The position numbers were made by a program, and so were the translations under genes. A DNA stretch of 64,000 bases from Halarcobacter ebronensis (GTDB lineage Bacteria; Campylobacterota; Campylobacteria; Campylobacterales; Arcobacteraceae): assembly GCF_013201825.1 (NCBI RefSeq), contig NZ_CP053836.1:2728001-2792000 (forward strand). The letters run 5' to 3'. Below, piece after piece: positions 1 through 9,263 of the stretch (within the stretch, counting starts at the first letter, position 1; the number at the start of each line of letters is the position of its first letter). The notes below the pieces were generated by a model that made no database searches, was not told the origin of the DNA, and saw only the letters and a list, made by a program, of their open reading frames with translations.

Positions 1-901
1 TAATTCTAACATCAGGAACCATCTCTCTTATCTTTTTAGCCCTATTTAAAAACCACTCTTTTGTGTATCCTCTTTTCATAGCTTTTAGAATTTTTGTAGA
101 ACCACTTTGTAGTGGCATATGAATACACTTAGAGATTTTAGGATTTTTTGCAAACTCCTCTATAAACTCATCATCCATATGAAGAGGGTGAGGAGAAGTA
201 AATCTAATTCTCTCAACTTTCTCAATTTTTGAAACATCTTGCAAAAGTTTTGTAAAAGAGTATTTCTCTCTTTTGTCGCTAAATCTTCTTCCATAAGAGT
301 TTACATTTTGCCCAAGTAAAGTTACCTCTTTAGCTCCTCTTAAAACATCTTTTTTTATCTGTTCAATTATCATTTCAGGAGGAATAGAGATTTCATCTCC
401 TCTTGTTGCAGGAACAATACAATATGTACACTCCTTATCACAACCAATTGAGATGTTAACTGATGTTTTATACAAGTTATTTGAGTTTTGTGCAAATTGG
501 TAAGTTGAATCATCATAATCTATATCAATCTCAACTGCACCTTTTTTTTCTATAACATCTTTTATTTTAGAGATATTTCTAGCTCCAAGTACAAAATCAA
601 CATAAGGCGCTCTTTTTATAATATCGTTTCCCAAATGACTTGCAGTACATCCACATACACCTATTTTTGCACCATCTTTTTTCTTAACATTAAACTGACC
701 AATCTCTGAAAAGAGTTTTGAAACAGGTTTTTCTCTAACAGAGCAGGTATTGATAATTATCAAATCTGCATCCTCTATATTATCTGTTGTGGTGTAGTTT
801 TTATGCTCTTTAAGTTCTGCAATAATATGTTGGCTGTCTGTGTCGTTCATTTGACAGCCAAGGGTTTGTATAAATAGCTTTTTTTCTTCTTGTTTACTCA
901 T
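1..901 (-). CDS. miaB: tRNA-2-methylthio-N6-dimethylallyladenosine synthase MiaB (partial, C-terminus beyond left edge)
   Basis: Radical-SAM methylthiotransferase that adds the 2-methylthio group to i6A37 of tRNAs reading UNN codons. I translated the minus strand from the ATG at 899-901. It opens with [15 protein letters not shown], and the N-terminal MTTase domain carries Cys16, Cys53 and Cys85 ([21 protein letters not shown]), the ligands of the auxiliary 4Fe-4S cluster. The radical-SAM motif CDKECTYC follows at residues 154-161. The NTCSVREKP and PATRGDE strings favour MiaB over RimO, and a true RimO lies at 40524-41876. About 300 codons are inside the window; the TRAM domain is off the left edge. 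A TATAAT-like box lies about 23 nt upstream of the ATG. The upstream neighbour is the HP0268-like gene on the same strand, as I recall in Helicobacter. Confidence 0.95.
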   Translation of the reverse strand, partial: MSKQEEKKLFIQTLGCQMNDTDSQHIIAELKEHKNYTTTDNIEDADLIIINTCSVREKPVSKLFSEIGQFNVKKKDGAKIGVCGCTASHLGNDIIKRAPYVDFVLGARNISKIKDVIEKKGAVEIDIDYDDSTYQFAQNSNNLYKTSVNISIGCDKECTYCIVPATRGDEISIPPEMIIEQIKKDVLRGAKEVTLLGQNVNSYGRRFSDKREKYSFTKLLQDVSKIEKVERIRFTSPHPLHMDDEFIEEFAKNPKISKCIHMPLQSGSTKILKAMKRGYTKEWFLNRAKKIREMVPDVRI

Positions 902-921
902 TAATACTTTTCACTAAAAAA

Positions 922-1164
922 TTATAGTGCATGAACCTCATACATATACTCTTCATCTGCAAGTCCGTATTTAACTTCTCTAAAGTATACGTTAAATCCC
1001 TCATCTTCAAAAGAGTCAACTAAAGACATCATATCTTTATGAGAGTTATCTCTATCAAAATAGAAAATTTTCTCCCCATCTTTTTTCAAATCCTCTTTAA
1101 GTTTATCAAGTTGAACTTTTTTTGGTTTTTCACTTAATTCAGTTCTTGCAAGTAATAATTCCAT
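922..1164 (-). CDS. HP0268-family small nuclease
   Basis: An 80-residue protein matching, as I recall it, HP0268 of Helicobacter pylori, which has been described as a small nuclease (nicking and purine-specific RNase activity) with an Smr-like alpha/beta fold. Shared features are the 80-residue length, the central IFYFDRDNSHKDMM segment (HP0268 has a similar IFYF..NAHKDM), and the C-terminal YMYEVHAL ending. It lies 20 bp upstream of miaB on the same strand; HP0268 is also next to the miaB homologue HP0269. A weak AAAGG ribosome site precedes the ATG by about 10 nt. The family assignment is good; its physiological substrate here is unknown. Confidence 0.75.
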   Translation of the reverse strand: MELLLARTELSEKPKKVQLDKLKEDLKKDGEKIFYFDRDNSHKDMMSLVDSFEDEGFNVYFREVKYGLADEEYMYEVHAL

Positions 1165-1318
1165 ATTATTTAACCTTTGTTTTTATAAATTAGCTAAATA
1201 GTCTATCTTAAAATTGCTTTAATTTCTATAAAAGCTCTTTTAAGATAAAATGGTGTTCTACTCTACATTGAAAATCAAAAACTTTACATTTCAATGTCAC
1301 AAAATAAAGAAGGTACAA

Positions 1319-2491
1319 ATGGATAAGATTATAGATATATTGGATTCTATTGCCTATGAAAAAGGCTTAAAAATTGATGATGTTGAAAACTCTTTAAAAG
1401 AGGCATTAATCAAGACTGCGGAAAAGATGGTTGATTCAACTTTGAGATTTGATGCAGAAATAGATAGACCAAATAAAAAATTAGAACTTTTTCAAAAAAT
1501 TGAAGTTGTTAAAAACGATGATGTGAGATTAAAAGAAGATGGTGTTGATAATTATGGGAATATCATCAGTAAAGAGAATTACATCTCAATAGAAGAAGCA
1601 AAAAAAATTGATGAAAGCTTAGAGATTGGTGATTTTGTAAACTATGACTTAGAGTTTGAAAATATGGGAAGAAATGCAGCAACAATTCTTCACAGCAATT
1701 TTGAATATAGAATACAAAGATTTCTAGAAGAGTCTCTTCTAAATAAATATAAAAATAAAATTGGAAAAACTATAAGCGGAAGTGTTACTAGAATAGATAG
1801 AGCAGAAAATACTTTCGTAGAGATTGGTGAAGTTAAAGGGATGTTACCAAGAAAGAGTAGAATTAAAGGTGAATCTTTTAGAGTTGGTGATACAGTTAAA
1901 GCTGTTGTTAAAAGTGTAAATATAGATAAAACAAATGGACTTATTGTTGAGATTTCAAGAACAAGTCCAAAATTTTTAGAATCACTTTTAAAATCTGAAG
2001 TTCCTGAACTAAAAGATGAGATTATCTCTATTGAAGCTAGTGCTAGAATTCCAGGTACTAGAGCAAAAATTGCACTTATCTCAACTGATTCTAATATTGA
2101 CCCTATTGGTTCTGTTGTAGGTGTAAAAGGTGTTAGAATAGGTGCAGTATCAAAACAGTTAAATGGAGAAAACATTGACTGCGTTGAGTTCTCAACTATT
2201 CCAGAAATGTTCATAGCAAGAGCACTTAGCCCAGCAATTATTACAAGTGTAAAAATTGAAAAATATGCAGAAGGAAATGAAAAAGGAAAAGCTTTAGTTA
2301 CAATCCCTGCTGATCAAAAATCAAAAGCAATTGGAAAATCTGGTTTAAATATTAGACTTGCATCAATGCTTACAAAATATGATATAGAGCTAAAAGAGGT
2401 TGGCGGTGAGACTATTTCTTCAACAGAAACAGATTCTCAAAAAGAAGAGAAAAATCATGATACAGCATCACTAGAGGCACTATTTAAGTAA
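1319..2491 (+). CDS. nusA: transcription termination/antitermination factor NusA
   Basis: NusA binds RNA polymerase and nascent RNA and modulates pausing, termination and antitermination. The order is an N-terminal RNAP-binding domain (start MDKIIDILDSIAYEKG), an S1 domain (about residues 145-205, GSVTRIDRAENTFVEIG), KH1 (SVVGVKGVRIGAVSKQL) and KH2 (KAIGKSGLNIRLASML). The C-terminal acidic repeats of E. coli NusA are absent, which I recall as normal in this phylum. The reading frame is open to an ATG at 1250, but the extra 23 residues look unlike NusA and the ATG at 1319 has an AGAAGG ribosome site 5 nt upstream, so I start there (390 aa). The stop overlaps the cysS start as TAATG, implying translational coupling. 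Confidence 0.95.
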   Translation: MDKIIDILDSIAYEKGLKIDDVENSLKEALIKTAEKMVDSTLRFDAEIDRPNKKLELFQKIEVVKNDDVRLKEDGVDNYGNIISKENYISIEEAKKIDESLEIGDFVNYDLEFENMGRNAATILHSNFEYRIQRFLEESLLNKYKNKIGKTISGSVTRIDRAENTFVEIGEVKGMLPRKSRIKGESFRVGDTVKAVVKSVNIDKTNGLIVEISRTSPKFLESLLKSEVPELKDEIISIEASARIPGTRAKIALISTDSNIDPIGSVVGVKGVRIGAVSKQLNGENIDCVEFSTIPEMFIARALSPAIITSVKIEKYAEGNEKGKALVTIPADQKSKAIGKSGLNIRLASMLTKYDIELKEVGGETISSTETDSQKEEKNHDTASLEALFK

Positions 2492-3894
2492 TGAAAAAAT
2501 TAACAATATTTGACTCTGTAAAAAAAGAGAAAGTTCTATTTGAAGCAATTGAAAGCCCGGATGTAAAAGTTTATATCTGTGGACCTACAGTTTATGATGA
2601 TTCACACTTAGGACATGCAAGAAGTGCTATCTCTTTTGATCTACTTCACAGAGTCTTAAAAGCAAATGGTTATAATGTAATAATGACCAAAAACTTTACA
2701 GATATCGATGATAAGATTATTAAAAAAATGCACGAGACAAATAGAAGTTTGGAAGAGATTACAAGTGAATATATTAATGCATATAAAAAAGATATGTCGA
2801 CTTTAAATATCTTGCCAAATTCCCTTGAACCAAAAGCTACACAAAATCTTGAATATATGATTGAAATGATTGAAAATCTAATGGAAAAAGATATTGCTTA
2901 TAAAATAAGTGACGGTGTATATTTTGATGTTTCAAAAGATGAAATTTATGGTTCACTTTCACACAGAGCAAGTGATGAAAACTCTATTGCTAGAGTTGAA
3001 TCAAATACTCAAAAAAGAAATCCAAGTGATTTTGCCCTTTGGAAATTTGAAAAAGCAAATGATGTAGCCTATGAGTCACCTTTTGGTAAAGGAAGACCTG
3101 GATGGCACATTGAGTGTAGTGCAATGATAAAAAAACATTTGGCATACAAAGATAAAGAGTACCAAATTGATATTCATGGTGGAGGGGCAGATTTGCTTTT
3201 CCCTCACCATGAGAATGAAGCAGCACAAACTAGATGCTCTTCAAACCAAAATTTAGCTAAATATTGGATGCATAATGGTTTTGTAACGATTGATGGAGAG
3301 AAGATGAGTAAATCTTTAGGAAACTCATTTTTCCTAAAAGATATACTAAAATCATATAGTGGTGAAGTTGTAAGATTTTATCTTTTAACAGCCCAATATA
3401 GAGCAAACTTTAACTTTAATGAAGAGGATTTAATCGCTTCTAAAAAAAGACTTGACAAACTATATAGAGTGAAAAAAAGGGTTTATGGTTTAGAAGCAAG
3501 TAGTGTAAACAGTGAGTTTAAAACTTCACTTTTAGAATCTTTAAATGATGATTTAAATACACCAAAAGCGATCTCTATAATAGATGAGTATATAAACAAA
3601 GCAAATGAGACTTTAGATAAAGAACCAAAAAATAAAAACTTAAAAAAAGAGTTAGTTGCTACGTTTAATTTTATTAGTGATATTTTAGGTATTGGTTTTG
3701 AAGATGCCTATAAATATTTCCAATTTGGAATAGGTGAAGATGAGATTAAAGAGATTGAAAATCTAATTGAAAAAAGAACTCAAGCAAAAAGCAATAAAGA
3801 TTTTGAAACTGCCGATAAAATAAGGGAAGAGATTAGCTCTAAAGGTGTTTCAATAATGGATACACCAAATGGTGTAGTATGGGAGAGAGTTTAA
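2491..3894 (+). CDS. cysS: cysteinyl-tRNA synthetase
   Basis: Class I aminoacyl-tRNA synthetase that charges tRNA-Cys. All landmarks are visible: the first zinc cysteine in CGPTVYD (Cys30), the HIGH motif as HLGH (residues 39-42), the other zinc ligands Cys209 (GWHIECSAM) and His239/Glu243 (FPHHENE), and KMSKS at 271-275. Length 467 aa is typical. Its ATG overlaps the nusA stop by one base, so the two are probably one operon. A short AGAAGTT/AACTTCT inverted repeat just after the stop is too weak to call a terminator. Confidence 0.97.
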   Translation: MKKLTIFDSVKKEKVLFEAIESPDVKVYICGPTVYDDSHLGHARSAISFDLLHRVLKANGYNVIMTKNFTDIDDKIIKKMHETNRSLEEITSEYINAYKKDMSTLNILPNSLEPKATQNLEYMIEMIENLMEKDIAYKISDGVYFDVSKDEIYGSLSHRASDENSIARVESNTQKRNPSDFALWKFEKANDVAYESPFGKGRPGWHIECSAMIKKHLAYKDKEYQIDIHGGGADLLFPHHENEAAQTRCSSNQNLAKYWMHNGFVTIDGEKMSKSLGNSFFLKDILKSYSGEVVRFYLLTAQYRANFNFNEEDLIASKKRLDKLYRVKKRVYGLEASSVNSEFKTSLLESLNDDLNTPKAISIIDEYINKANETLDKEPKNKNLKKELVATFNFISDILGIGFEDAYKYFQFGIGEDEIKEIENLIEKRTQAKSNKDFETADKIREEISSKGVSIMDTPNGVVWERV

Positions 3895-3965
3895 GAAGTT
3901 TAACTTCTAAACACCCTCCTCTTTTTAAACTTTTTTACATTTATTGAAATAATTTTTTATTTCTG

Positions 3966-3971
3966 TATAAT
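3966..3971 (+). promoter_or_regulatory. sigma-70 -10 box of the MFS gene
   Basis: TATAAT lies 31 nt upstream of the MFS ATG at 4003 in a T-rich stretch, the usual form of housekeeping promoters in this phylum, where -35 boxes are poorly conserved. An AAGAAGGA ribosome site follows at 3986-3993. Confidence 0.55.
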
Positions 3972-4002
3972 CAAAATATTTTCCAAAAGAAGGATAAAAA
4001 AA

Positions 4003-5235
4003 ATGTCAAAAAAAAATAGATTTTCTGTTATGCCCATATCATCTCTATTTTTTTCAGTAACCTTTTTGGCTATTGGTTACGGTATGGTGCTAACATATAT
4101 TGGTGTATATTTAAAAGGCAACGGAATAAATGATATTGCCATTGGTCTTATTAACTCATCATTTTTTCTTGGGGCTATTTTATCATCTATTTTTAGTCAA
4201 AGTATAATTTCAAAAGTTGGGCATATAAGAAGTTATGCAAATTTTGCAGCTCTTATGGTAACTACATTTTTACTTCAATATCTATTTTTCAATGAATTTT
4301 TATGGGGATTTCTTAGATTTGTAGCTGGATTTTGTTATTTTAGTATCTTAATCATAATAGAGAGTTGGTTAAATGAAAAAGCTACTTCAGAAATCAGGGG
4401 AAAAGTGCTTGCAATATATGAGATTATTTTCTATTTATCAATTGCATTAGGGCAACTATTTCTAACAATGGATAATTTAAGTAGCACTATTTTTGTTTTA
4501 GGTTCTGTTTTAGTTTTAGTTTCAATCCCTTTTATTGCTTTAACAAAAATCAAAGAGCCAGAACTGCTCCCTTTTGAGAGATATTCATTACCAAAAATAT
4601 ATAAAATAGTACCTCTTGCTACAACAACAAGTTTTATTGGAGGGATATTTATTGGTTCATTTTTTACAATGGCTCCCGTATATGTTTTAGCAAAATTTCA
4701 ATCTGTAGAAGTTGTCTCTTATTTTATGTTAATTGGTATTTTAGGAGGTCTTATTGCAGAATGGCCAGTTGGTATTGTTTCAGATAAATATGGAAGAAGA
4801 AAGATTATTGCAATAGTCTCATTTATTACTGCAATTAGTTCCTCTTTGTTTTTATTTATAGGTTTAAATACAACTTTATTATACATTTGTTCTTTTCTAT
4901 TGGGACTTACTATATTTTCACTATATCCTCTAAGCTTAGCAAGAGCAAATGATGTTTTAGATGAAGATGCTGATATTTTAGAGATAAGTAGAACTCTACT
5001 CTTTACTTATGGATTAGGTTCTTTTGTAGCTCCAATTATTGTTGGATTCTTATTTAAATTTTATGACAACTCTATGTTTGTATTGTATTCTGTTGTAGGA
5101 ATATATTTAACTTTTTATTCTTTATCTAAAAAAAGAGTTGCCGATGATGAACTAAGTACCTTTGTAAATGTTCCTATAACTTCTGGGGCAAATATAGCTG
5201 ATCTTGACCCAAGAACAGATAGGGAAGCAAGATAA
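4003..5235 (+). CDS. MFS transporter, YcaD-like
   Basis: A 410-residue inner-membrane carrier with about 12 hydrophobic segments. The first half carries a long loop and the pattern ESWLNEKATSEIRGKVLAIYEI in its central part, which resembles the YcaD branch of the major facilitator superfamily. The second half has an MFS-A-like loop, DKYGRRK, after the seventh helix. The last 30 residues (PITSGANIADLDPRTDREAR) are hydrophilic and cytoplasmic. The substrate is unknown; YcaD itself has no settled substrate. It is a single gene with its own promoter, ending convergently against fbpC with a shared terminator. Confidence 0.8.
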   Translation: MSKKNRFSVMPISSLFFSVTFLAIGYGMVLTYIGVYLKGNGINDIAIGLINSSFFLGAILSSIFSQSIISKVGHIRSYANFAALMVTTFLLQYLFFNEFLWGFLRFVAGFCYFSILIIIESWLNEKATSEIRGKVLAIYEIIFYLSIALGQLFLTMDNLSSTIFVLGSVLVLVSIPFIALTKIKEPELLPFERYSLPKIYKIVPLATTTSFIGGIFIGSFFTMAPVYVLAKFQSVEVVSYFMLIGILGGLIAEWPVGIVSDKYGRRKIIAIVSFITAISSSLFLFIGLNTTLLYICSFLLGLTIFSLYPLSLARANDVLDEDADILEISRTLLFTYGLGSFVAPIIVGFLFKFYDNSMFVLYSVVGIYLTFYSLSKKRVADDELSTFVNVPITSGANIADLDPRTDREAR

Positions 5236-5258
5236 AAAAGAGTTAAATACTCTTTTTT
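5234..5258. terminator. bidirectional terminator between MFS gene and fbpC
   Basis: Perfect 10-bp inverted repeat AAAAAAGAGT / ACTCTTTTTT around a 5-nt loop (TAAAT). The A/T tails give a U-tract on both strands. It overlaps the stop codons of the two convergent genes, so it can end both transcripts. Confidence 0.8.
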
Positions 5259-6241
5259 ACTACTTTTATATCTTCTAAATTGATTGTCAAATAGCACTCA
5301 CTGCTATTTTCAAGCTCATCAATTGAAGTAGTTTTTATAAATATAGAACTGTTTTCATAATCACATAATAAAACTTCCACTTCATAATAATCTCCGCAAT
5401 ATGAGATATCTTCAATAGAAGCTTTAACTCCACTTTGCGAGAAACTTATTTTATCAATAGGAACAACCCCAACACTCTCTTCATTAACATCAACACCCAA
5501 CGATAGACTTAATTCATTAGGAAGGCTATTTATTCTATTTAAAAAATTTGCCACATAAAGTGAGTTTGGAGATTCAAAAAGCTCTTTTGGTGTTCCAAAT
5601 TGTTCAATTTTTCTATTATGAATAATTGCAATTTTATCACTCATACTTAAAGCCTCTTTTTGATCGTGGGTAACCAAAATAGCACTAAGTCCCATCTGCT
5701 TGATAAGTTTTTTTAGCCAAACTTTTGTTTTATTTCTAAGTATTGAATCCAAATTTGAAAAGGGTTCATCAAGAAGTATTACTTTTGGTTCATATGCCAA
5801 AACTCTAGCTATTGATACCCTTTGTTGTTGTCCACCACTTAGTTCATGGATTTGTTTATTTCTATGCTCAACTAAGTCAAACTGTTTTAATAACTTATCA
5901 ACTCTTTTTTGTCTCTCTATTGCCTTTAGTTTATAAAGGGCAAACTCAATATTCTCTTTTACATTTAGATGTGGGAAAAGTGCATAATCTTGAAAAATAT
6001 ATCCAATATCTTTGTGACACTGTTTTTGTCCGTTGTTTATTAAGCAGTGATCATTTATAAAAATCTCTCCACTATACTCATCTTGCAAAGAGGCGATACT
6101 TCTTAAAATTGTACTTTTACCACAACCACTTGGTCCTAAAATTGTTACAATCTCCCCTTGAATAACATCGAAAGATACATCTTCTAAAATCTTTGTATCT
6201 GAAAAAGAGATTGAGAAATTTTTTAGGCTAACTCCTACCAT
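5243..6241 (-). CDS. fbpC: iron(III) ABC transporter ATP-binding protein
   Basis: ATPase subunit of a ferric iron importer. Walker A is GPSGCGKST near residue 36, the Q-loop is GYIFQDYALFPHL, the ABC signature is LSGGQQQR and Walker B is VILLDEP, followed by the H-loop VTHDQKEAL. The C-terminal ~100 residues form the TOBE-type regulatory region found in FbpC/PotA ATPases. It follows fbpB by 4 bp and is the last gene of a fbpA-fbpB-fbpC operon preceded by a Fur-like box, which fixes the substrate class as iron better than the ATPase sequence alone would. Confidence 0.88.
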   Translation of the reverse strand: MVGVSLKNFSISFSDTKILEDVSFDVIQGEIVTILGPSGCGKSTILRSIASLQDEYSGEIFINDHCLINNGQKQCHKDIGYIFQDYALFPHLNVKENIEFALYKLKAIERQKRVDKLLKQFDLVEHRNKQIHELSGGQQQRVSIARVLAYEPKVILLDEPFSNLDSILRNKTKVWLKKLIKQMGLSAILVTHDQKEALSMSDKIAIIHNRKIEQFGTPKELFESPNSLYVANFLNRINSLPNELSLSLGVDVNEESVGVVPIDKISFSQSGVKASIEDISYCGDYYEVEVLLCDYENSSIFIKTTSIDELENSSECYLTINLEDIKVVKKSI

Positions 6242-6245
6242 ACTA

Positions 6246-7826
6246 CTAATCCTTAACCATTTTTTTTGCCAAAATCAAAACTGAAATAATTCCAAAGGCA
6301 ACTATAAACATTGCTGGAACACTAGACTCTATTATCTGAGATTGATTTACAAGCTCATGGGATAAAACAGGAAGAGTGTCAAAATTAAAAGGTCTTAATA
6401 TCATTGTTAAAGGCAACTCTTTCATAACTTCAATAAAAACAATAATAAAACTTACCATAATTGAACCTCTAATAAGAGGGAAAACCATCTTAAAAAAGGT
6501 TTGAAAACTTCCTATTTGCATAGTTTTACAAGCATCATCATAGGTTTTTGGAATTTTACTAAATCCTGACTCATAATTATTTATTGAGATTGCAATAAAT
6601 CTAACCACATAACCAAAGATTATGGCAACTATTGTTCCACTTAGTAAAATGTCCAAATTTCTATCTATAATACTAAAAAAACTCAAAATCCCAACAGCCA
6701 CAACTGCTCCTGGAATTGAGTATCCAAGTTTTGAGATTTGTACTAGATTTTCAGCTATTTTATTTTTATGAACTCTTACATTGTATGTAATTACAAATGC
6801 CAATATTGTTATTAATATAGAACTAAATACTCCTAGTGAAAGAGTTTGAAAAAGTATTGTTAAAAAATCTTCATCAATAATCTCTTCATAAGAGATATAA
6901 AACCAATAACTCATTTGAGAAAAAGGGAGTAAAAACCCTAAAAAGAAAGGAATAAAACATACAAGAAAAGCTAAAAAGGCTTTTAAACCTTTTAGTTTTT
7001 GTTTTATAATTGGTTTAAAATCTTTTCCACTACTGTTATACTGTTTATTTCTTCGCTGAAATCTCTCAGCAAAAATAAGTAAAAAAATGAAAAGCATTAA
7101 AAGTGAGGCAAGTTTTGAAGCATCTTCCACACTTCCCATTCCAAGCCAAGTTCTAAAAATACCAGTTACAAATGTTGATACTCCATAATAATCCATAACT
7201 CCAAAATCTGCAACAGCTTCCATTACTGCCAAAATCACTCCTGCAACAATTGCTGGTCTTGAAATAGGAATTATTACCTTATAAAAGATTTGAAAATTTG
7301 TAAGTCCCATTGTTCTTGAAGCATCAATAATAGATGAAGATTCTGCTTTTAGATATGTTTTAGAGATCAGATACACATAAGGGTATAAAACCAAAGACAT
7401 AATTATAATAGCGCCCTCTATTGACATAATATCAAAGAAATTTACTTCATCAAAAGATTTACCCATAAAATCTAAAATAAAAGTTGTAACACTTCCTGTT
7501 ATATCAAACATTCCTCCATAAATATATGACATTATATATGTCGGAATTGCAAAAGGAAGGATTAAAGCATAATGGAAAAACTTTGAACCTTTGAAGCTGT
7601 AAAAAGTTGTAATATAAGCTGTTGTAAATCCCAAAAGAGAGGTTAAAATAGCAACTCCTACCATTATATATAAAGAGTTGTAAATATATGTAAAAAGTAC
7701 AGTATCAACTAGATGTTGCCAATTTTTGCTGCTTACAAATATATTTGAGATTAAAATAAGCGCAGGAATAGAGATAAGTAGCGTTAAAAGAACACTACTT
7801 ATTGTTAATTTATTAAATATCTTCAA
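6246..7826 (-). CDS. fbpB: iron(III) ABC transporter permease (two fused permease halves)
   Basis: A 526-residue membrane protein of about 12 helices made of two permease modules, as in FbpB and SfuB. Each half has a degenerate EAA loop that docks to the ATPase: DASRTMGLTNFQIFYKVIIP in the first and DDACKTMQIGSFQTFFKMVF in the second. The start is TTG at 7824-7826, since no in-frame ATG lies near the first hydrophobic segment and an AAGAAG stretch precedes it. It sits 9 bp after fbpA and 4 bp before fbpC. Confidence 0.88.
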   Translation of the reverse strand: MKIFNKLTISSVLLTLLISIPALILISNIFVSSKNWQHLVDTVLFTYIYNSLYIMVGVAILTSLLGFTTAYITTFYSFKGSKFFHYALILPFAIPTYIMSYIYGGMFDITGSVTTFILDFMGKSFDEVNFFDIMSIEGAIIIMSLVLYPYVYLISKTYLKAESSSIIDASRTMGLTNFQIFYKVIIPISRPAIVAGVILAVMEAVADFGVMDYYGVSTFVTGIFRTWLGMGSVEDASKLASLLMLFIFLLIFAERFQRRNKQYNSSGKDFKPIIKQKLKGLKAFLAFLVCFIPFFLGFLLPFSQMSYWFYISYEEIIDEDFLTILFQTLSLGVFSSILITILAFVITYNVRVHKNKIAENLVQISKLGYSIPGAVVAVGILSFFSIIDRNLDILLSGTIVAIIFGYVVRFIAISINNYESGFSKIPKTYDDACKTMQIGSFQTFFKMVFPLIRGSIMVSFIIVFIEVMKELPLTMILRPFNFDTLPVLSHELVNQSQIIESSVPAMFIVAFGIISVLILAKKMVKD

Positions 7827-7835
7827 TCTAACTTC

Positions 7836-8837
7836 TTACTTCCAACCAGCTTCATCAAAGATTTTAACGGCATCTGCGTTGTATTTACCCAAAGTATTAA
7901 CTGAAATTTTGTCATCAGTAAATTCACCCCAAGATGCAACTACACTATTTACTTTCATACCTTTTACAACTGGATATTCAAAGTTATCATTTGCAAAAAG
8001 CTCTTGTGCCTCAGGACTTGCCAAAAACTCAATAAATTTGATAGCATTTTCTTTATGTGGCGCATATTTTGTAACACCTGCTCCACTTACATTGATATGT
8101 GTTCCACCATTTTCAAATACAGGGAAAATCACTTTCACATTTTGAACTGCCTCTTTTTCAGAAAGATCTTTTGAGCCAGTCATCTGTCCCACATAATATG
8201 TATTTACAATTCCTATCTTTCCAATCCCATTTCCAACTGCTTTTACTTGATATCTATCATCTCCTCTAGGAGCTCTTTTCATATTATTGACAACACCCTT
8301 TGCCCATTTTAGTGCATACTCTTTTCCATGGTGGGCAATAACAGCTGCAAGCATAGATTGGTTATATATGTGACTTGAAGATCTTGTCATAATCATCTTT
8401 TTAAACTCTGGTTTAATTAAATCCTCATAAGTCTTGATTTTGTTTTCCAAACCACTATCTTTTGGAACAACAAAAGCTCTAACTCTTTTTGTAAGAGCAA
8501 ACCACTCATTATCTTCATCTCTTAAATTTTCTGGTATATTATTTATTAAGTAGTCTGATTTAATTGCCTGTAAAAGATTTAGCTCTTTTGCTTGGTATAA
8601 TCTACCAGCATCAACAGTTATTAATACATCAGCAGGAGATTTATCACCTTCACTTGTTAATCTTTTTATTAAAGCATTTGCGTCAGCTTTAACTACATTT
8701 ACTTTTATTCCCGTTTTTTCTTCAAACATTTTAAAAAGTTGTTTATCTGTATCATAATGTCTGTGGGAATAAACATTTACCTCTTCACTTGCAAAAAGTG
8801 CAGAGAATATCAAAAAAAATCCTAAAATTAATTTCAT
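7836..8837 (-). CDS. fbpA: periplasmic iron(III)-binding protein
   Basis: Substrate-binding protein of the FbpA/FutA class that delivers ferric iron to FbpBC. A signal peptide (MKLILGFFLIFSALFASEE, probable cleavage after ALFA) is followed by VNVYSHRHYDTDKQLF, the typical first strand with iron-ligand Tyr/His residues, and by NTYYVGQM with the conserved tyrosine pair near residue 205. The frame is open to a TTG one codon earlier, but the ATG at 8835-8837 has AAGG about 8 nt upstream. First gene of the fbpABC operon, behind a Fur-like box at 8861-8879. Confidence 0.9.
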   Translation of the reverse strand: MKLILGFFLIFSALFASEEVNVYSHRHYDTDKQLFKMFEEKTGIKVNVVKADANALIKRLTSEGDKSPADVLITVDAGRLYQAKELNLLQAIKSDYLINNIPENLRDEDNEWFALTKRVRAFVVPKDSGLENKIKTYEDLIKPEFKKMIMTRSSSHIYNQSMLAAVIAHHGKEYALKWAKGVVNNMKRAPRGDDRYQVKAVGNGIGKIGIVNTYYVGQMTGSKDLSEKEAVQNVKVIFPVFENGGTHINVSGAGVTKYAPHKENAIKFIEFLASPEAQELFANDNFEYPVVKGMKVNSVVASWGEFTDDKISVNTLGKYNADAVKIFDEAGWK

Positions 8838-8860
8838 CAAAATATCCTTATTTTCGTAAT

Positions 8861-8879
8861 TGATAATTGTTATTGAAAT
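8861..8879 (-). promoter_or_regulatory. candidate Fur box upstream of fbpABC
   Basis: TGATAATTGTTATTGAAAT resembles the Fur consensus (TGATAAT-N-ATTATCA): the first half is exact and the second shares TTAT. It lies 23 nt upstream of the fbpA start, where bound Fur-Fe(II) would block transcription. Repression of ferric import under iron-replete conditions is the expected logic. Confidence 0.6.
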
Positions 8880-8937
8880 TATATAGAGAAATTACTTAAC
8901 CCTCTCTTATAGGCTTTTAGAAATTTTTGGCATAAAA

Positions 8938-8969
8938 AAAGGGAAGAAAGTATAAACTTCCTTCCCTTT
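8938..8969 (-). terminator. Rho-independent terminator of rpsF-ssb-rpsR
   Basis: On the minus strand a 14-bp stem (AAAGGGAAGGAAGT / ACTTTCTTCCCTTT, one G-U pair) with a 4-nt loop is followed by TTTT. It is 19 bp after the rpsR stop. On the plus strand the same site has an A-C mismatch instead of the wobble pair, so it favours the ribosomal operon direction. Confidence 0.85.
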
Positions 8970-8988
8970 TATCTAATCAGAATATAGA

Positions 8989-9246
8989 CTATTTTACGTA
9001 AGCCGCATCTGTAACGTTTTGAGTGTTAACAATATATGGAACTAATGCCATGTGTCTAGCTCTTTTAATTGCTTTCTCTACCATCTCTTGAGAGTTTTTA
9101 GAGTTACCAGTAAGTCTTCTAGGCATGATTTTACCTCTTTCACTCATAGAGATTTTTAATAAATCTACATTTTTATAATCAATGAAATCAACTTTCATCT
9201 CAGTATATTTACAAAATTTTTTTCCGTATTTTCTTCTTTCTGCCAT
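8989..9246 (-). CDS. rpsR: 30S ribosomal protein S18
   Basis: An 85-residue, strongly basic protein with the S18 core [16 protein letters not shown] followed by [16 protein letters not shown], which binds 16S rRNA beside S6. Cys12 (KKFCKYTE) lies in the N-terminal arm. It is the last gene of rpsF-ssb-rpsR, 17 bp after ssb, and is followed by a strong terminator. The gene set and order are as in most bacteria. Confidence 0.97.
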   Translation of the reverse strand: MAERRKYGKKFCKYTEMKVDFIDYKNVDLLKISMSERGKIMPRRLTGNSKNSQEMVEKAIKRARHMALVPYIVNTQNVTDAAYVK

Positions 9247-9263
9247 TTTATGTCCTTATTATT

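Noticed and set aside
1250-1318. N-terminal extension of nusA from the ATG at 1250.
   Set aside because: The extra 23 residues are unlike NusA, and the ATG at 1319 has a proper ribosome site and matches the family start.
1690-2214. Long antisense ORF of 174 codons inside nusA, with many similar shadow frames elsewhere.
   Set aside because: Mirrors of strong real genes on the opposite strand; no signals or family resemblance.
3894-3908. AGAAGTT/AACTTCT inverted repeat after cysS.
   Set aside because: Too short, loop too small and no U-tract; not counted as terminator.
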